Assembly (NCBI GenBank): GCA_045627185.1
Contig: JAZQNE010000026.1
Span: 1-64,000, forward strand
DNA length: 64,000 nucleotides
Source: SZUA-448 sp045627185
GTDB taxonomy: Bacteria; Bacillota; Clostridia; Lachnospirales; Lachnospiraceae
Reading direction: 5' to 3'
Position 1 is the first letter of the stretch. Every line of letters starts with the position of its first letter. Position numbers and translations under genes: made by a program. Positions 1 through 8,096 of the stretch are shown here, one piece after another. The notes beneath the pieces were generated by a model. That model searched no databases, had not been told where the DNA came from, and saw nothing but the letters and a program-made list of their open reading frames with translations.

Positions 1-17
1 TTAGTCCTTTTCTGTAG

Positions 18-587
18 TCAACGGAAGTTTTTTGTAATCCACTCCGCTCCATCTATAATAATCAATTTAGCAATGAGTTTTTCATCCGAATTAGCATTAC
101 CCGGATAATAAACTCCATCGTTCAAAACAGCTTCACCCTCCAAATAATAACCGGAATGGCACAAAATAACGTCATCATCCGCCGAGCATTCTCCCATAAT
201 GCCGGCGTTAATCATCTGCTGTAAGAAACTTGTTCCCGTACAAAACAAAAAAGACTCTTTATTTTTTACTTTTTGAGCAATTATTTCAAAAGCTTCGTTG
301 GACACTTTTACATTTCCATGCAAATTCGAGAGAATAATAAATTGATAGTTTTTGTCATGTTTAAGATTTGTATCGGTAATTTCGTCAATTTTCCGAACCA
401 TTAAATCTTCCGGGAAAGGAAGATCGTCACCAAACAGAACAATATCCGTTGGAACTGCCTGTGTTAATACAGCAACTCCTTTTTCCTGCGAATCCATATA
501 TTCTGTTGTATCCTTTGGAATTGTTGCGATGATTACTGTACCTACAGCAACCATCACAATGATTCCAATAATAATTATTTTTTTCAT
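18..587 (-). CDS. Cassette 1 small membrane-anchored protein, unknown family
   Basis: Protein of 189 residues with one N-terminal membrane segment (about residues 3-22) and an extracytoplasmic remainder. I do not recognise the family. It is a paralogue of the proteins at 17761-18420 and 25631-26203. All three share a P-[TD]-D-I strand ending in Gly-[DE], then a 'FIILSN' strand followed by Gly, then a helix, then a strand ending in Gly-Thr ('CTGT' here). That alternation suggests a small alpha/beta domain. I start at the ATG at 587 because TTGGAG lies 6 bases upstream; an in-frame TTG at 599 has no better site. It follows the secreted protein gene by 12 bp, so the two are co-transcribed. By analogy with cassettes 2 and 3, an ABC transporter gene should lie just beyond the window start. 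Function unknown; immunity or transport partner is inference. Confidence 0.8.
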   Translation of the reverse strand: MKKIIIIGIIVMVAVGTVIIATIPKDTTEYMDSQEKGVAVLTQAVPTDIVLFGDDLPFPEDLMVRKIDEITDTNLKHDKNYQFIILSNLHGNVKVSNEAFEIIAQKVKNKESFLFCTGTSFLQQMINAGIMGECSADDDVILCHSGYYLEGEAVLNDGVYYPGNANSDEKLIAKLIIIDGAEWITKNFR

Positions 588-599
588 GACATACTCCAA

Positions 600-1628
600 T
601 CAATGAAAATCAGTTGCCCGATTTGTAATCGCCATTGATATTTTCTGGCTTTCAGGCTGTAAAAGTGATGTTCCCGCAACAGCTCCCTCCTTATCAAAGG
701 TTGCGCCCCATTTTGCGTCCTGAGTAGCAGGGTAAATCAGCACATTTACTGTAACGAATGAGTTTTGCGGAACACACGAAGGCAAAGCATTAAAATTATA
801 ACCCGGGTTTCTTTTCACAGTAGCAGAAAACGTATGTTGTCTGCTTCCGGAAAGTTGTTTATAATAACTTATTTTTGCATAATTTGAAGCCGACTTTGGA
901 ACGGTATAATCATAATTGCAAATTGTAGAAGCTACAGATGAAGATTCAGATGAAACGAAATCCCCAATTTCCTCCGACCAGGTAATTTCTGAGCCAAATT
1001 CAATTTCAATTGTACCGTTTGCAGTAAGAGAAGCTTTTTCGTTTGAAAATCCTGCTTTACCTGTTTCCTTTGAGCTGCTTGTTACTTCCCGGTTGTAATA
1101 ATGTGTTCGGGGATAACTTACAAGAGTATTATACATTCCTGAAAATGTACCATTAGGTATAATTCCAATTTCTACTTTTTTCAGCAAGCCCATTCCGACA
1201 TTCATACCGGTCCCGGATGCATATCGGCCTGACATTGGCGCTACGTCAACCGAAACAAGAAATGTCACCTCATTCGGATTTGATTTCTTAAATGCCCTGC
1301 CAACTCTTACAGTATACTTTGCAATATCAACCGATCCACTGTCTTTATAGCAATAATACGGAGTGAACTCATGGCTGATAATAAAGGTTCGTGCAGGTTC
1401 CCATTGAATTCTGTATTCTGTTTTATCAATATAATGCCCATAATCAGCCGATATTTCATCAATGTTTTGTGTTGTTATCTCATATTGCGTCCCATCGGTT
1501 GCTGCATTAACTAAGATAGTCGACAGTCCCAGACATTCAATAACAAGCACATAAATTAACAGACCGGCAAAAATGCGCATAAAAAAACAGTTTCGACATA
1601 CTCTTTTGGATTGTTCTATTCGCTTCAT
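600..1628 (-). CDS. Cassette 1 secreted beta-rich protein (toxin-like, unknown)
   Basis: Exported protein of 342 residues. The N-terminus has a basic stretch, a hydrophobic core (about residues 20-40) and a probable signal peptidase site after 'VNA'. The mature part is Ser, Thr, Tyr and Asn rich with many short alternating polar/apolar stretches, such as the 'SSSVAST' region, consistent with an all-beta protein. No catalytic motif is visible. The start at 1628 is set by an AGGGGG ribosome-binding site. It is the first gene of a unit whose order (secreted, membrane-anchored, ABC) recurs twice more. Similarity to the other two secreted proteins is weak and mostly architectural. A pore-forming or surface-acting protein is possible but unproven. 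Expression may be controlled by the repeat-bearing promoter region and the leader hairpin immediately upstream. Confidence 0.8.
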   Translation of the reverse strand: MKRIEQSKRVCRNCFFMRIFAGLLIYVLVIECLGLSTILVNAATDGTQYEITTQNIDEISADYGHYIDKTEYRIQWEPARTFIISHEFTPYYCYKDSGSVDIAKYTVRVGRAFKKSNPNEVTFLVSVDVAPMSGRYASGTGMNVGMGLLKKVEIGIIPNGTFSGMYNTLVSYPRTHYYNREVTSSSKETGKAGFSNEKASLTANGTIEIEFGSEITWSEEIGDFVSSESSSVASTICNYDYTVPKSASNYAKISYYKQLSGSRQHTFSATVKRNPGYNFNALPSCVPQNSFVTVNVLIYPATQDAKWGATFDKEGAVAGTSLLQPESQKISMAITNRATDFH

Positions 1629-1636
1629 AATAAAGC

Positions 1637-1674
1637 CCCCTTGATATGATTTAGATAGTAAAACTATCAAGGGG
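1637..1674 (-). promoter_or_regulatory. Leader inverted repeat covering the cassette 1 ribosome-binding site
   Basis: A perfect 10-bp inverted repeat (CCCCTTGATA / TATCAAGGGG) with an 18-bp loop lies in the leader of the secreted protein gene. The 3' arm on the minus strand contains the AGGGGG Shine-Dalgarno sequence 6-8 bases before the ATG at 1628, so a folded leader would hide the site. The cassette 2 leader keeps a reduced version (CCCTT pairing with AAGGG). Control of translation is inference. Confidence 0.6.
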
Positions 1675-1728
1675 TAGCATAGCATAGCATGTCAACTTTA
1701 TTTCCTTCGATTTTGTGACTTTTGTGAC
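1675..1728 (-). promoter_or_regulatory. Cassette 1 promoter region with AGCAT repeats and 9-bp direct repeats
   Basis: On the minus strand a perfect -35 (TTGACA, 1690-1695) is followed by pentamer repeats (three AGCAT units on the plus strand, 1676-1690) and then CCCC. No acceptable -10 falls at a spacing of 16-19. In cassette 2 a longer repeat block puts TATGCT at spacing 18. Upstream of the -35 are two adjacent copies of GTCACAAAA (1711-1728), which may bind a regulator. The present arrangement may therefore be a weak or OFF state, or the repeats may be an operator. Confidence 0.5.
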
Positions 1729-1874
1729 TTTTTTGTTTAATCATTCATAAAAAAGGAACATCCTTGCAAATAGAAATATTTATATGTTTAATTTTGCTCA
1801 TTTTATGAAAATATACCATTAAGAAGGAATTAAGAAATCAGAAAGCAAGAAAGCAATAAATCCTATTTATTCCA

Positions 1875-1904
1875 TTGAACTTTTCTAAACCCTTATGTTA
1901 TAAT
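1875..1904 (+). promoter_or_regulatory. Vegetative promoter for plsC
   Basis: TTGAAC (1875-1880), an 18-bp spacer and TATAAT (1899-1904) lie 29 bp before the start codon of the acyltransferase gene. A good ribosome-binding site (GGAGG) follows. The rest of the 1629-1932 interval holds only the cassette 1 control elements and AT-rich DNA. Confidence 0.75.
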
Positions 1905-1932
1905 ATCGCCGTCCGAAAACGGAGGTTCTATT

Positions 1933-2799
1933 ATGAAAAAATTATTCTTATTCAAAAACAGAATTCTTCTATTATTTATAAAGAACTTTTTCCGGTTGCC
2001 TTCCATGTTCTATCATATCGTATTGAAATATAAAAATAGGAAGAAATACACCAAGGAAGAACGTTACGCATATGCCCACAAAATCACTCCCGGCGTAGTA
2101 AAATCAGGCAATGTTGACATCATATGCACAGGCCTTGAGAACCTGCCAAAGGAAAACGGCTACATTCTGTTTCCGAACCATCAGGGCATGTTCGACACAC
2201 TGACCTTCCTGACCACGCACGAGCGCCAGCTTGCACCCATCATGAAGATTGAAACAAGCACAGTTCCGCTTCTCAAAGAAACAGGTGCCATGCTTGATGC
2301 TCTTTACATGGACCGTGAAGACATTCGCCAGTCCCTTGGAATCATCAAAGAGATGGCTGAAAATGTCCAAAACGGTGAAAACTACGTTATTTTCCCCGAA
2401 GGCACCAGAAGCCGCCATGGCAATGTTCTGGGAACCTTCAAGCACGGCTGCTTTAAGAGCGCACTTCTTGCGAAATGCCCCATAGTTCCCGTGTGTCTGA
2501 TTGACTGCTACAAGCCGTTTGACATTGGTTCAACCGACTGGGTTACCGTCCAGGTTCACTACCTTAAGCCCCTTTATTACGATGAATATAAGGATATGAA
2601 ATCCGCCGAAATCTCAGAAATTGTTCAGGGCCGCATCCAGGCTAAGATGAATGAGGTTCTTGGCGAAGGTTATGAGGCCAATGAGCCCGAGTTTCCCAAG
2701 AAAATCAGCAAACGCAAGCAGAAGAAAGCTGCCAGGAAAGCCAACAAAGCTACTAAGAAAGCCAACAAAGCTGCTAAGAAAACAGATAAATCAGCCTAA
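1933..2799 (+). CDS. plsC: 1-acyl-sn-glycerol-3-phosphate acyltransferase (PlsC family)
   Basis: Acyltransferase that adds the second acyl chain to lysophosphatidic acid in phospholipid synthesis, acting at the inner face of the membrane. The protein has 288 residues. The catalytic NHxxxxD motif is present as 'NHQGMFD' near residue 79, and the substrate-binding block 'FPEGTRSRHG' near residue 155. The last 30 or so residues are an unusual lysine/alanine tail built from repeats of the type 'KKANKA', probably a disordered phosphate- or nucleic-acid-binding extension that ordinary PlsC proteins lack. It has its own promoter and convergently overlaps the thioredoxin reductase gene by 9 bp. Confidence 0.92.
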   Translation: MKKLFLFKNRILLLFIKNFFRLPSMFYHIVLKYKNRKKYTKEERYAYAHKITPGVVKSGNVDIICTGLENLPKENGYILFPNHQGMFDTLTFLTTHERQLAPIMKIETSTVPLLKETGAMLDALYMDREDIRQSLGIIKEMAENVQNGENYVIFPEGTRSRHGNVLGTFKHGCFKSALLAKCPIVPVCLIDCYKPFDIGSTDWVTVQVHYLKPLYYDEYKDMKSAEISEIVQGRIQAKMNEVLGEGYEANEPEFPKKISKRKQKKAARKANKATKKANKAAKKTDKSA

Positions 2800-3699
2800 C
2801 AGATATCTCTCTGCGCTTGTTACGGCATTCGCACCGTCAGCTGCTGCAGTAATAACCTGGCGGAGCTGCTTTGTACGGACATCGCCTACAGCATAAATGC
2901 CGGGCACTGAAGTTTCACAGGTTTCACCGGCTTTGATCCAGCCGTTATCGTTCTCAACAAGGCCTGTGAACAGTTCCGAATTTGGATTGATACCGACAGC
3001 AATAAATACACCGCTTACATCAAGGTTACGGGTTTCGCCTGTAACCTTATTTTTTACGATGAGCCCTTCAACACAGTCCTCACCCTTGATTTCCTCACCA
3101 ACAGTGTTGTAAAGGATTTCGACATTCGGATAAGCCTTAAGTGCAGAAACAAGCGATTTAGCGGCTCTGAACTCATCACGTCTGTGGATGAGGTAAACCT
3201 TCTCACAGATGCGCGCAAGGAAGATAGCATCCTCAACAGCAACATCACCACCACCGATAACGGCAACATTTCTCTTCTTAAAGAAAGCTCCGTCACAGGT
3301 TGCGCAATAGGAAACGCCCATGCCGGTAAGTTCTTCCTCACCGGGGATTCCAAGCTTTTTGTTCGAAGCGCCGGTAGCGATAACAAGTGTCTTTGTTTCA
3401 AGAACTTCACCGTTTTCAAGCTTAATCTTCTTGATTCCGTTCTCAACGGAAACAGATGTAACCTCAGCCTCACGGCGGGGAACTTCAAGACGCGAGCAGT
3501 GCTCACCAAATTTCTCACCAAGCGCAAAGCCGCTCACGCCGGGGATTCCGGGGTAATTGTCAACCTCATAGGTGTTGATAATCTGGCCGCCCGAAACCGG
3601 AAGTCTCTCAAGCAGCAGAACGTTGAGCTCAGCTCTCTTTGCATATATTGCAGCAGCCATGCCTCCGGGGCCTGCGCCGATAATAATCATGTCGTACAT
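2791..3699 (-). CDS. trxB: Thioredoxin-disulfide reductase
   Basis: NADPH-dependent flavoprotein that reduces thioredoxin in the cytoplasm. At 302 residues it has the normal length for the family. The FAD-binding 'GAGPGG' is at residues 8-13, the redox-active CATC at 132-135 followed by 'DGAFF', the NADPH-binding 'GGGDVAVED' near 149-157, and the second FAD motif 'VGDVR' near 270. No thioredoxin gene is adjacent. The 3' end overlaps the convergent plsC end by 9 bp, so the two transcripts share an end region. Confidence 0.95.
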   Translation of the reverse strand: MYDMIIIGAGPGGMAAAIYAKRAELNVLLLERLPVSGGQIINTYEVDNYPGIPGVSGFALGEKFGEHCSRLEVPRREAEVTSVSVENGIKKIKLENGEVLETKTLVIATGASNKKLGIPGEEELTGMGVSYCATCDGAFFKKRNVAVIGGGDVAVEDAIFLARICEKVYLIHRRDEFRAAKSLVSALKAYPNVEILYNTVGEEIKGEDCVEGLIVKNKVTGETRNLDVSGVFIAVGINPNSELFTGLVENDNGWIKAGETCETSVPGIYAVGDVRTKQLRQVITAAADGANAVTSAERYLLG

Positions 3700-3746
3700 A
3701 ATTTCACCATCCGCATCTGCGGATTATCCTTTCTTTTTGGAAATAT

Positions 3747-4424
3747 TTATTTTACAATCCACTTCTCAAGTTTGGAAATGTCCTTCTTTTCCACAAACTC
3801 CTTCAATTCCTCTACCGTATTAACAATGTATTTCGCGCCCTCTTTTTCAAGCTCACCGGGCTCCGCAAAGCCGTAGTAAACGCCAAGCGAGTCTATTCCG
3901 CAAAGGTTTGCGCCTTCAATATCATATTTACGGTCTCCTATCATAAGTGCGTGAGCCTTGGGATTATCAGCAATTCCGGCCTTTTCAAGCACAAGATTGA
4001 TTACGTCAGCCTTTGTTGAACTGTCAGTAATTGCACCGACAGGCAGGTCGATATACACGTCAATCCCGTAATTTCTGAGGATTTGCTCCGCATAAGCCTG
4101 AGGCTTTGAGGTTGCCATTGCAAGCATCTTGCCGGAAGCCTTTGCAGCAGCCAGAACATCTTTAATTCCGTCATAAAGGCGACATTCCTTCATTCCGTAA
4201 ATCTCATATCTCTCACGATACTTCTTTACCGCGCGTTTACAGCCTTCTTCATCGAAATAATTCGAAAAAGACTCCATAAGGGGCGGGCCGATGTACCTTG
4301 AAAGAGCATCAAGTTCCTCCGAAAACACGCCCTGGTCATGAAGCGCATACTGTATGCATTTTGTGATGCCTTCCTTCGGGTCCGTAAGCGTCCCGTCAAG
4401 GTCGAATAAAAGCCAGTCGTACAT
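3747..4424 (-). CDS. HAD-superfamily hydrolase (phosphoglycolate phosphatase-like)
   Basis: HAD phosphatase of 225 residues. Motif I is 'FDLDGTLTD' at residues 7-15, with Asp nucleophile and Asp acid/base. A helical cap follows (about 16-85), then motif II 'ATSKPQ' near 108 and motif III/IV 'GDRKYDIEGA' near 172. This matches the Gph/PGP-like subgroup that dephosphorylates small phosphorylated metabolites. The exact substrate cannot be read from sequence. The start is supported by AAGGAT 7 bases upstream. It lies 47 bp upstream of trxB on the same strand and may share its transcript. Confidence 0.88.
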   Translation of the reverse strand: MYDWLLFDLDGTLTDPKEGITKCIQYALHDQGVFSEELDALSRYIGPPLMESFSNYFDEEGCKRAVKKYRERYEIYGMKECRLYDGIKDVLAAAKASGKMLAMATSKPQAYAEQILRNYGIDVYIDLPVGAITDSSTKADVINLVLEKAGIADNPKAHALMIGDRKYDIEGANLCGIDSLGVYYGFAEPGELEKEGAKYIVNTVEELKEFVEKKDISKLEKWIVK

Positions 4425-4509
4425 TATTTATCCTTTCAGTAAAAAACAGTTGCAATTTTTCGGAAATGATTGTATTATCTATCAGCAACTTGTAAACCGA
4501 TATGCCGGT

Positions 4510-4530
4510 TTTGTCTTGAACCAAGACAAC
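4510..4530. repeat. Short hairpin upstream of the cvfB-like gene
   Basis: TTGTCTTG and CAAGACAA form a hairpin with a 3-base loop (4511-4529), flanked by CGG/CCG. A second, weaker hairpin (GTGCC to GGCAC-like, about 4532-4552) follows. Neither is followed by a U-run. They lie between divergent genes, so a leader structure or an operator are both possible. Confidence 0.35.
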
Positions 4531-4595
4531 CGTGCCACGCAAGGGCGTTGCACAGAACGGCATATTCATTCTAACATATTTGAACGGAGAAACAA

Positions 4596-5453
4596 ATGAT
4601 TTATTTAGGAAAAAAGCAGAAACTTACCGTACAGCGCGAAACGCCGTTCGGTGTATACCTTGCAGGCCCTGAAGCCCCAAAAACAGAAGCATCGCTCAGC
4701 GTTGATTCAGTCCTTCTTCCCAAGGTACTCGTTCCCGCAGGCACAAAGGTTGGCGATTCCCTTGAGGTTTTCATTTCAATGGACTCTGAGGACCGCCCCG
4801 TTGCCACGATGGACTGCCCGCCCCTTGAACTTGGCGGAATCGCACATCTTACGGTCAAGGCCGTAACACAGATTGGAGCATTCCTTGACTGGGGACTTGC
4901 AAAAGACCTGTTTCTGCCCTATCGTGAGCAGACTCACACCGTAAAAGCCGGCGATTCACTGCTTGTCAGCCTCTACATAGACAAGAGTGGCCGTCTCTGC
5001 GCAACAGAACGCATTTATCCATATCTTTCCACCGATTCGCCTTATGAGAAGGGCAACTGGGTTGACGGACTTCTTTATGAGTATCTTCCTAACTTCGGCG
5101 CATTCGTTGCTGTCGATGAAAAGTACTCAGCACTCATCCCGAACAAGGAGCTTTCGGGCACTCCCGAAGCAGGCGTTCCTGTTCACGCACGTGTAAGTGC
5201 AAAGCATCCGGACGGCAAGCTTGAGCTCAGCCTTCGTGACACCATCCCCCAACAGCTTGACAGTGATGGCATTTCAATCCTCAAGAAACTCGAGGATGCA
5301 GGCGGATTCCTTCCTTACCACGATAAGACCGATTCCGAAACCATCAAGGAAGTCTTCGGACTCAGCAAAAACGCCTTCAAGCGTGCAATCGGTCATCTGT
5401 ACAAAGCAGGTACAATTACAATTTCCGAGAATGGAATTAAGAAAAACTCGTAA
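4596..5453 (+). CDS. cvfB: S1-domain RNA-binding protein, CvfB/YitL family
   Basis: Protein of 285 residues matching the CvfB family: an N-terminal OB-type region, S1-like RNA-binding domains in the middle (with 'GAFLDWGLAKDLFLP' near residue 95 and 'PNFGAFVAVDEKYSALIP' near 165), and a C-terminal winged-helix domain ('GLSKNAFKRAIGHLYK'). Family members bind RNA and influence virulence gene expression and translation in Firmicutes. The start is the ATG at 4596, preceded by GGAGA. It is divergent from the HAD gene and appears to be a single-gene unit. The family assignment is firm; the physiological target is not known from the sequence. Confidence 0.88.
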   Translation: MIYLGKKQKLTVQRETPFGVYLAGPEAPKTEASLSVDSVLLPKVLVPAGTKVGDSLEVFISMDSEDRPVATMDCPPLELGGIAHLTVKAVTQIGAFLDWGLAKDLFLPYREQTHTVKAGDSLLVSLYIDKSGRLCATERIYPYLSTDSPYEKGNWVDGLLYEYLPNFGAFVAVDEKYSALIPNKELSGTPEAGVPVHARVSAKHPDGKLELSLRDTIPQQLDSDGISILKKLEDAGGFLPYHDKTDSETIKEVFGLSKNAFKRAIGHLYKAGTITISENGIKKNS

Positions 5454-5480
5454 ATTACGCTGCAAAATAACTCTGTGAGA

Positions 5481-5552
5481 AAAAAAGTTTAGCGGCATTA
5501 ATGTGGTTTTTGCTGACGTTGTCAGTCAAAAATTACATTAATGCCGCTAAAC
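5481..5552 (-). terminator. Very long hairpin terminator downstream of the 47-residue gene
   Basis: Perfect 18-bp arms (5487-5504 and 5535-5552) continue inward through two G-U pairs, six A/T-rich pairs, one bulge and a further five pairs around a GTT loop, so the 66 nt fold almost completely. On the minus strand the stem is followed by seven T (5481-5487). This makes it a Rho-independent terminator for the small gene at 5570-5713. It is much longer than a normal terminator. Confidence 0.7.
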
Positions 5553-5569
5553 AATTATCTTGCTTCAGT

Positions 5570-5713
5570 TTATTTTTCAGCATCTTTTTTACGTCCTTTT
5601 TCGTCCATATCCTTCAGATAGCTTGCTGACTGAGCAATTACTACTGCAAAAAACGCAACCGGCGCAGCAATAAGCGCTAATGTTTTTAATAATCTTTTAT
5701 TGCCCTTTTTCAT
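5570..5713 (-). CDS. Small single-pass membrane protein, 47 residues
   Basis: A short reading frame of 47 residues: a basic N-terminus (MKKGNKR), one hydrophobic segment (about residues 9-27) and a charged C-terminal tail ending 'KKDAEK'. A strong ribosome-binding site (GGAGAAAGGAT) precedes the ATG by 6 bases, and a long hairpin terminator follows the stop, so this is a real small gene and not chance. I do not recognise the family. It lies downstream of the yvyF terminator and may have its own promoter. Confidence 0.7.
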   Translation of the reverse strand: MKKGNKRLLKTLALIAAPVAFFAVVIAQSASYLKDMDEKGRKKDAEK

Positions 5714-5750
5714 AGTTTTATCCTTTCTCCAATATTATGCCGATGTAACA

Positions 5751-5774
5751 AAGGCCCACCAAGTTGGTGGGCCC
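5751..5774 (-). terminator. Rho-independent terminator after the yvyF-like gene
   Basis: GGCCCACCAA and TTGGTGGGCC are perfect complementary arms around one base (5753-5773), beginning about 10 bp past the stop of the 134-residue gene. The minus strand continues with TTTGTTA. Confidence 0.75.
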
Positions 5775-5784
5775 TGTAATTTCA

Positions 5785-6189
5785 TTAGTTGTCAAGGAAT
5801 CTCATTCTGGGTGAATCTTTATCAGGCTTCTTGATTTCAGGCTTCGGACGTGCATACAGATTGCCCATTTCCTGTTTCATACGGGTTTTGCATGCTGCGC
5901 AGAAACGGCCGGTCTTAATCATTGTACCACAGCCTTCGCACTCGATACCTATTTCGGAATCTTCCGAGAAAGTAAGTCTCTCTTCACGAATCCAACGCTG
6001 AATCTGAGGGATGGGAACCTCCATGTCCTCCGAAAGCTGATTAATGCTGATACGGGGATTGTCGTAAACATATTGCTTTACGGCTTCATACTTTTCGTCA
6101 AGAGCCTTCATGCAGGCAGGGCACATAGGTGTTGACGCCCCAAGACTATTGAAAAGCTTCCCACAGCCTTTACAGTTTTTAATTTCCAT
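5785..6189 (-). CDS. yvyF: Flagellar operon-associated zinc-ribbon protein, YvyF family
   Basis: Protein of 134 residues with an N-terminal zinc finger (Cys pairs 'CKGCG' at 5-9 and 'CPAC' at about 23-26), a central helix-turn-helix-like segment ('SINQLSEDMEVPIPQIQRWIREERL', about 48-72 with its middle resembling a MerR/DNA-binding helix) and a second zinc ribbon ('CEGCG', 'CAAC'). This is the arrangement of the flagellar operon protein YvyF, usually found beside comFC and flgM in motile Firmicutes. Here it follows comFC by 12 bp, but flgM, flgK and flgN are not in this window. Role in flagellar regulation is by family association only. Confidence 0.85.
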   Translation of the reverse strand: MEIKNCKGCGKLFNSLGASTPMCPACMKALDEKYEAVKQYVYDNPRISINQLSEDMEVPIPQIQRWIREERLTFSEDSEIGIECEGCGTMIKTGRFCAACKTRMKQEMGNLYARPKPEIKKPDKDSPRMRFLDN

Positions 6190-6201
6190 AATTAAACCCT
6201 C

Positions 6202-6948
6202 CTAGTTTATGTTGTTGACTATCGATATGTTCAGGAGGTAAACCTCCCGGACACCATTAGCCTTTAATACATCCGAACACGCTTCCGCGGTCGCACCCGT
6301 AGTAAATATGTCGTCCACAAGAACCACACGTTCCGGTTTGTAATTTGCCTCAAGAAATTCCTTCGGCTCAACAAACGAAAGGGCGTCAGTCAGGTTTTTT
6401 CTGCGTGATGCAGGATCAAGACCCTTCTGCGGTTCTGTTTTCTTCATACGGGTTAGTGCTTTATATATCGGCAGGTCCAAAGGATTTGATAAGAGCTCAC
6501 ACAAGATTTCCGACTGATTATATCCACGAAATTTCTTTTTCGACGGATGAACCGGTACGGGAACAAGAGCCTGTATGCCAAGGCCCGAAAGCATCCGGCT
6601 GAATCTGATTTTAAGTTCGTCAGCGAAGAAAAAAGCATAATCCTTATGGCCTCTGAACTTGAAATCACCTATCATACGACGCAGGAGTTCATCATACTCA
6701 AAAACAGCAACGCCTCTTTCAAAGCTGCGCTCACCGTTTTTGCAGGTCTCACAGTATTCGGCAGTGTCATCTGAAACGGGCTGCCCGCACTTAAAACAAA
6801 GCGGACCCGAAAGATAAGGCAGTCTGCGCCTGCATTCGCCGCAAATCCGACGGCCCTTTGGAACAACTACATCCCCGCACACCGGACAGCATACGGGGAA
6901 AATTGTATCAAGCACTGTATTTTTTAGGTTTGTAACAGAAAATTTCAA
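6202..6948 (-). CDS. comFC: ComF family phosphoribosyltransferase-like protein
   Basis: ComFC-like protein of 248 residues needed in relatives for handling incoming DNA during transformation. It has an N-terminal zinc ribbon (CPVC near 20, CGEC near 36, CFKCG near 53, CETC near 70) and a type I phosphoribosyltransferase domain with the PRPP-binding loop 'VLVDDIFTTGAT' near residue 210. Length is typical. It forms an operon with yvyF 12 bp downstream. Competence proteins other than this are not visible, so natural transformation cannot be concluded. Confidence 0.9.
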   Translation of the reverse strand: MKFSVTNLKNTVLDTIFPVCCPVCGDVVVPKGRRICGECRRRLPYLSGPLCFKCGQPVSDDTAEYCETCKNGERSFERGVAVFEYDELLRRMIGDFKFRGHKDYAFFFADELKIRFSRMLSGLGIQALVPVPVHPSKKKFRGYNQSEILCELLSNPLDLPIYKALTRMKKTEPQKGLDPASRRKNLTDALSFVEPKEFLEANYKPERVVLVDDIFTTGATAEACSDVLKANGVREVYLLNISIVNNIN

Positions 6949-7008
6949 AAACCGATACTCCTATTCTGAGAAAAAAACAATTCAGAACAGTCCGGAAAAC
7001 CGGGCAGA

Positions 7009-7920
7009 TTAGAACAACTTCTCCGGATAAACGCCCTGCTTAACAAGCTCAGCAATAGAGTCAATAACAATCTGCTTATCCTCAGCATATGTAACGCCAA
7101 ACCACTTGGCGGTTGTAGGAAGAACCTTTACGGATGCTTCCTTATTCTTAAGCATGTCACCTACTACGCCGGGAAGAAGGTATTCAGCCTTAAGGTTTCC
7201 AATGTTTTTCTCAAGGAAGCCTGCAAATCTGTCATTAAGTGCAGGAAGGAAATCAGGTGTAAAGCCCCACATGTTCATGGAAACAGGGCAACCCGGAACA
7301 ACTATTCTTTCCTCACCTTCAAAGGTATGGCCAATTACTTTATCTCCTGAAAGATACAGGTCATATGTTTCTTCAACGCCTGTAAGGAAACCGTCTGAGT
7401 TAACGCTGCATACGCCACGTGTAACCTTACCGTTATCACTCAGGGTATTGCCCATTGAAAAGCCTGCCATGCAGTACTGCTTCTCAGTTCCGGCATTTCC
7501 TGCGTTTACAAGAAAATCATGTACTGACTTGTAGGGATCGCGTCCATAGAAGTCATCAGCATTGATTACAAGGAAGGGCTCCTTTACGGTGCCAAGACAG
7601 CTGATAACAGCCTGGCCGGTGCCCCAGGGCTTTGTACGGTCTGCAGGACAAGTGAAGCCCTCAGGAAGAGCTGTAAGCTCCTGATATACATATTCAGTGT
7701 TTACAAACTTGGAAATGCGGCGCCCGATGATTTCATCGAAAGCATCCTTAATGTCGCGGCGGATGATGAAAACTACCTTATCAAATCCGGCCTGAACTGC
7801 ATCATAAATTGAATAATCCATGATGATTTCACCGGAAGGACCAACCTGTGCAAGCTGTTTGATTCCGCTGCCAAAACGGCTGCCAAGGCCTGCTGCCATA
7901 ATAACAAGTGTTGTATTCAT
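7009..7920 (-). CDS. Sugar-phosphate nucleotidyltransferase
   Basis: Nucleotidyltransferase of 303 residues. The signature 'MAAGLGSRFG' lies near the N-terminus, followed by 'GIKQLAQVGP' in the position of the nucleotide-binding lysine loop, and 'VINADDFYG' supplies the metal-binding Asp near residue 120. This fold makes NDP-sugars from NTP and sugar-1-phosphate; specificity (glucose, mannose or other) cannot be read. I start at the ATG at 7920, because GGAGAA precedes it by 4 bases; an upstream in-frame start at 7938 lacks a site. It has no sugar-biosynthesis neighbours and is probably monocistronic. Confidence 0.85.
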   Translation of the reverse strand: MNTTLVIMAAGLGSRFGSGIKQLAQVGPSGEIIMDYSIYDAVQAGFDKVVFIIRRDIKDAFDEIIGRRISKFVNTEYVYQELTALPEGFTCPADRTKPWGTGQAVISCLGTVKEPFLVINADDFYGRDPYKSVHDFLVNAGNAGTEKQYCMAGFSMGNTLSDNGKVTRGVCSVNSDGFLTGVEETYDLYLSGDKVIGHTFEGEERIVVPGCPVSMNMWGFTPDFLPALNDRFAGFLEKNIGNLKAEYLLPGVVGDMLKNKEASVKVLPTTAKWFGVTYAEDKQIVIDSIAELVKQGVYPEKLF

Positions 7921-8096
7921 AATATTCTCCAAAAACAAGTATTTACGGGATTACATCCCGCATCGCAATTATAACAAATACATTTTGAAAATGCACTATA
8001 ATTATTTATTTTCATCAGCATGCACAAAATAAGGCCGTGAAAATAGCATAATGACTAAAAAGTGTATATTTCCGGATTCATTTACATTTGAAAAAT

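Noticed and set aside
1676..1690. AGCAT and ATT repeats considered as a CRISPR array
   Set aside because: Units are 3-5 bp with no spacers and there are no cas genes.
3184..3876. Plus-strand frame of 230 codons over trxB and the HAD gene end
   Set aside because: Antisense to two confidently identified genes and without coding motifs.
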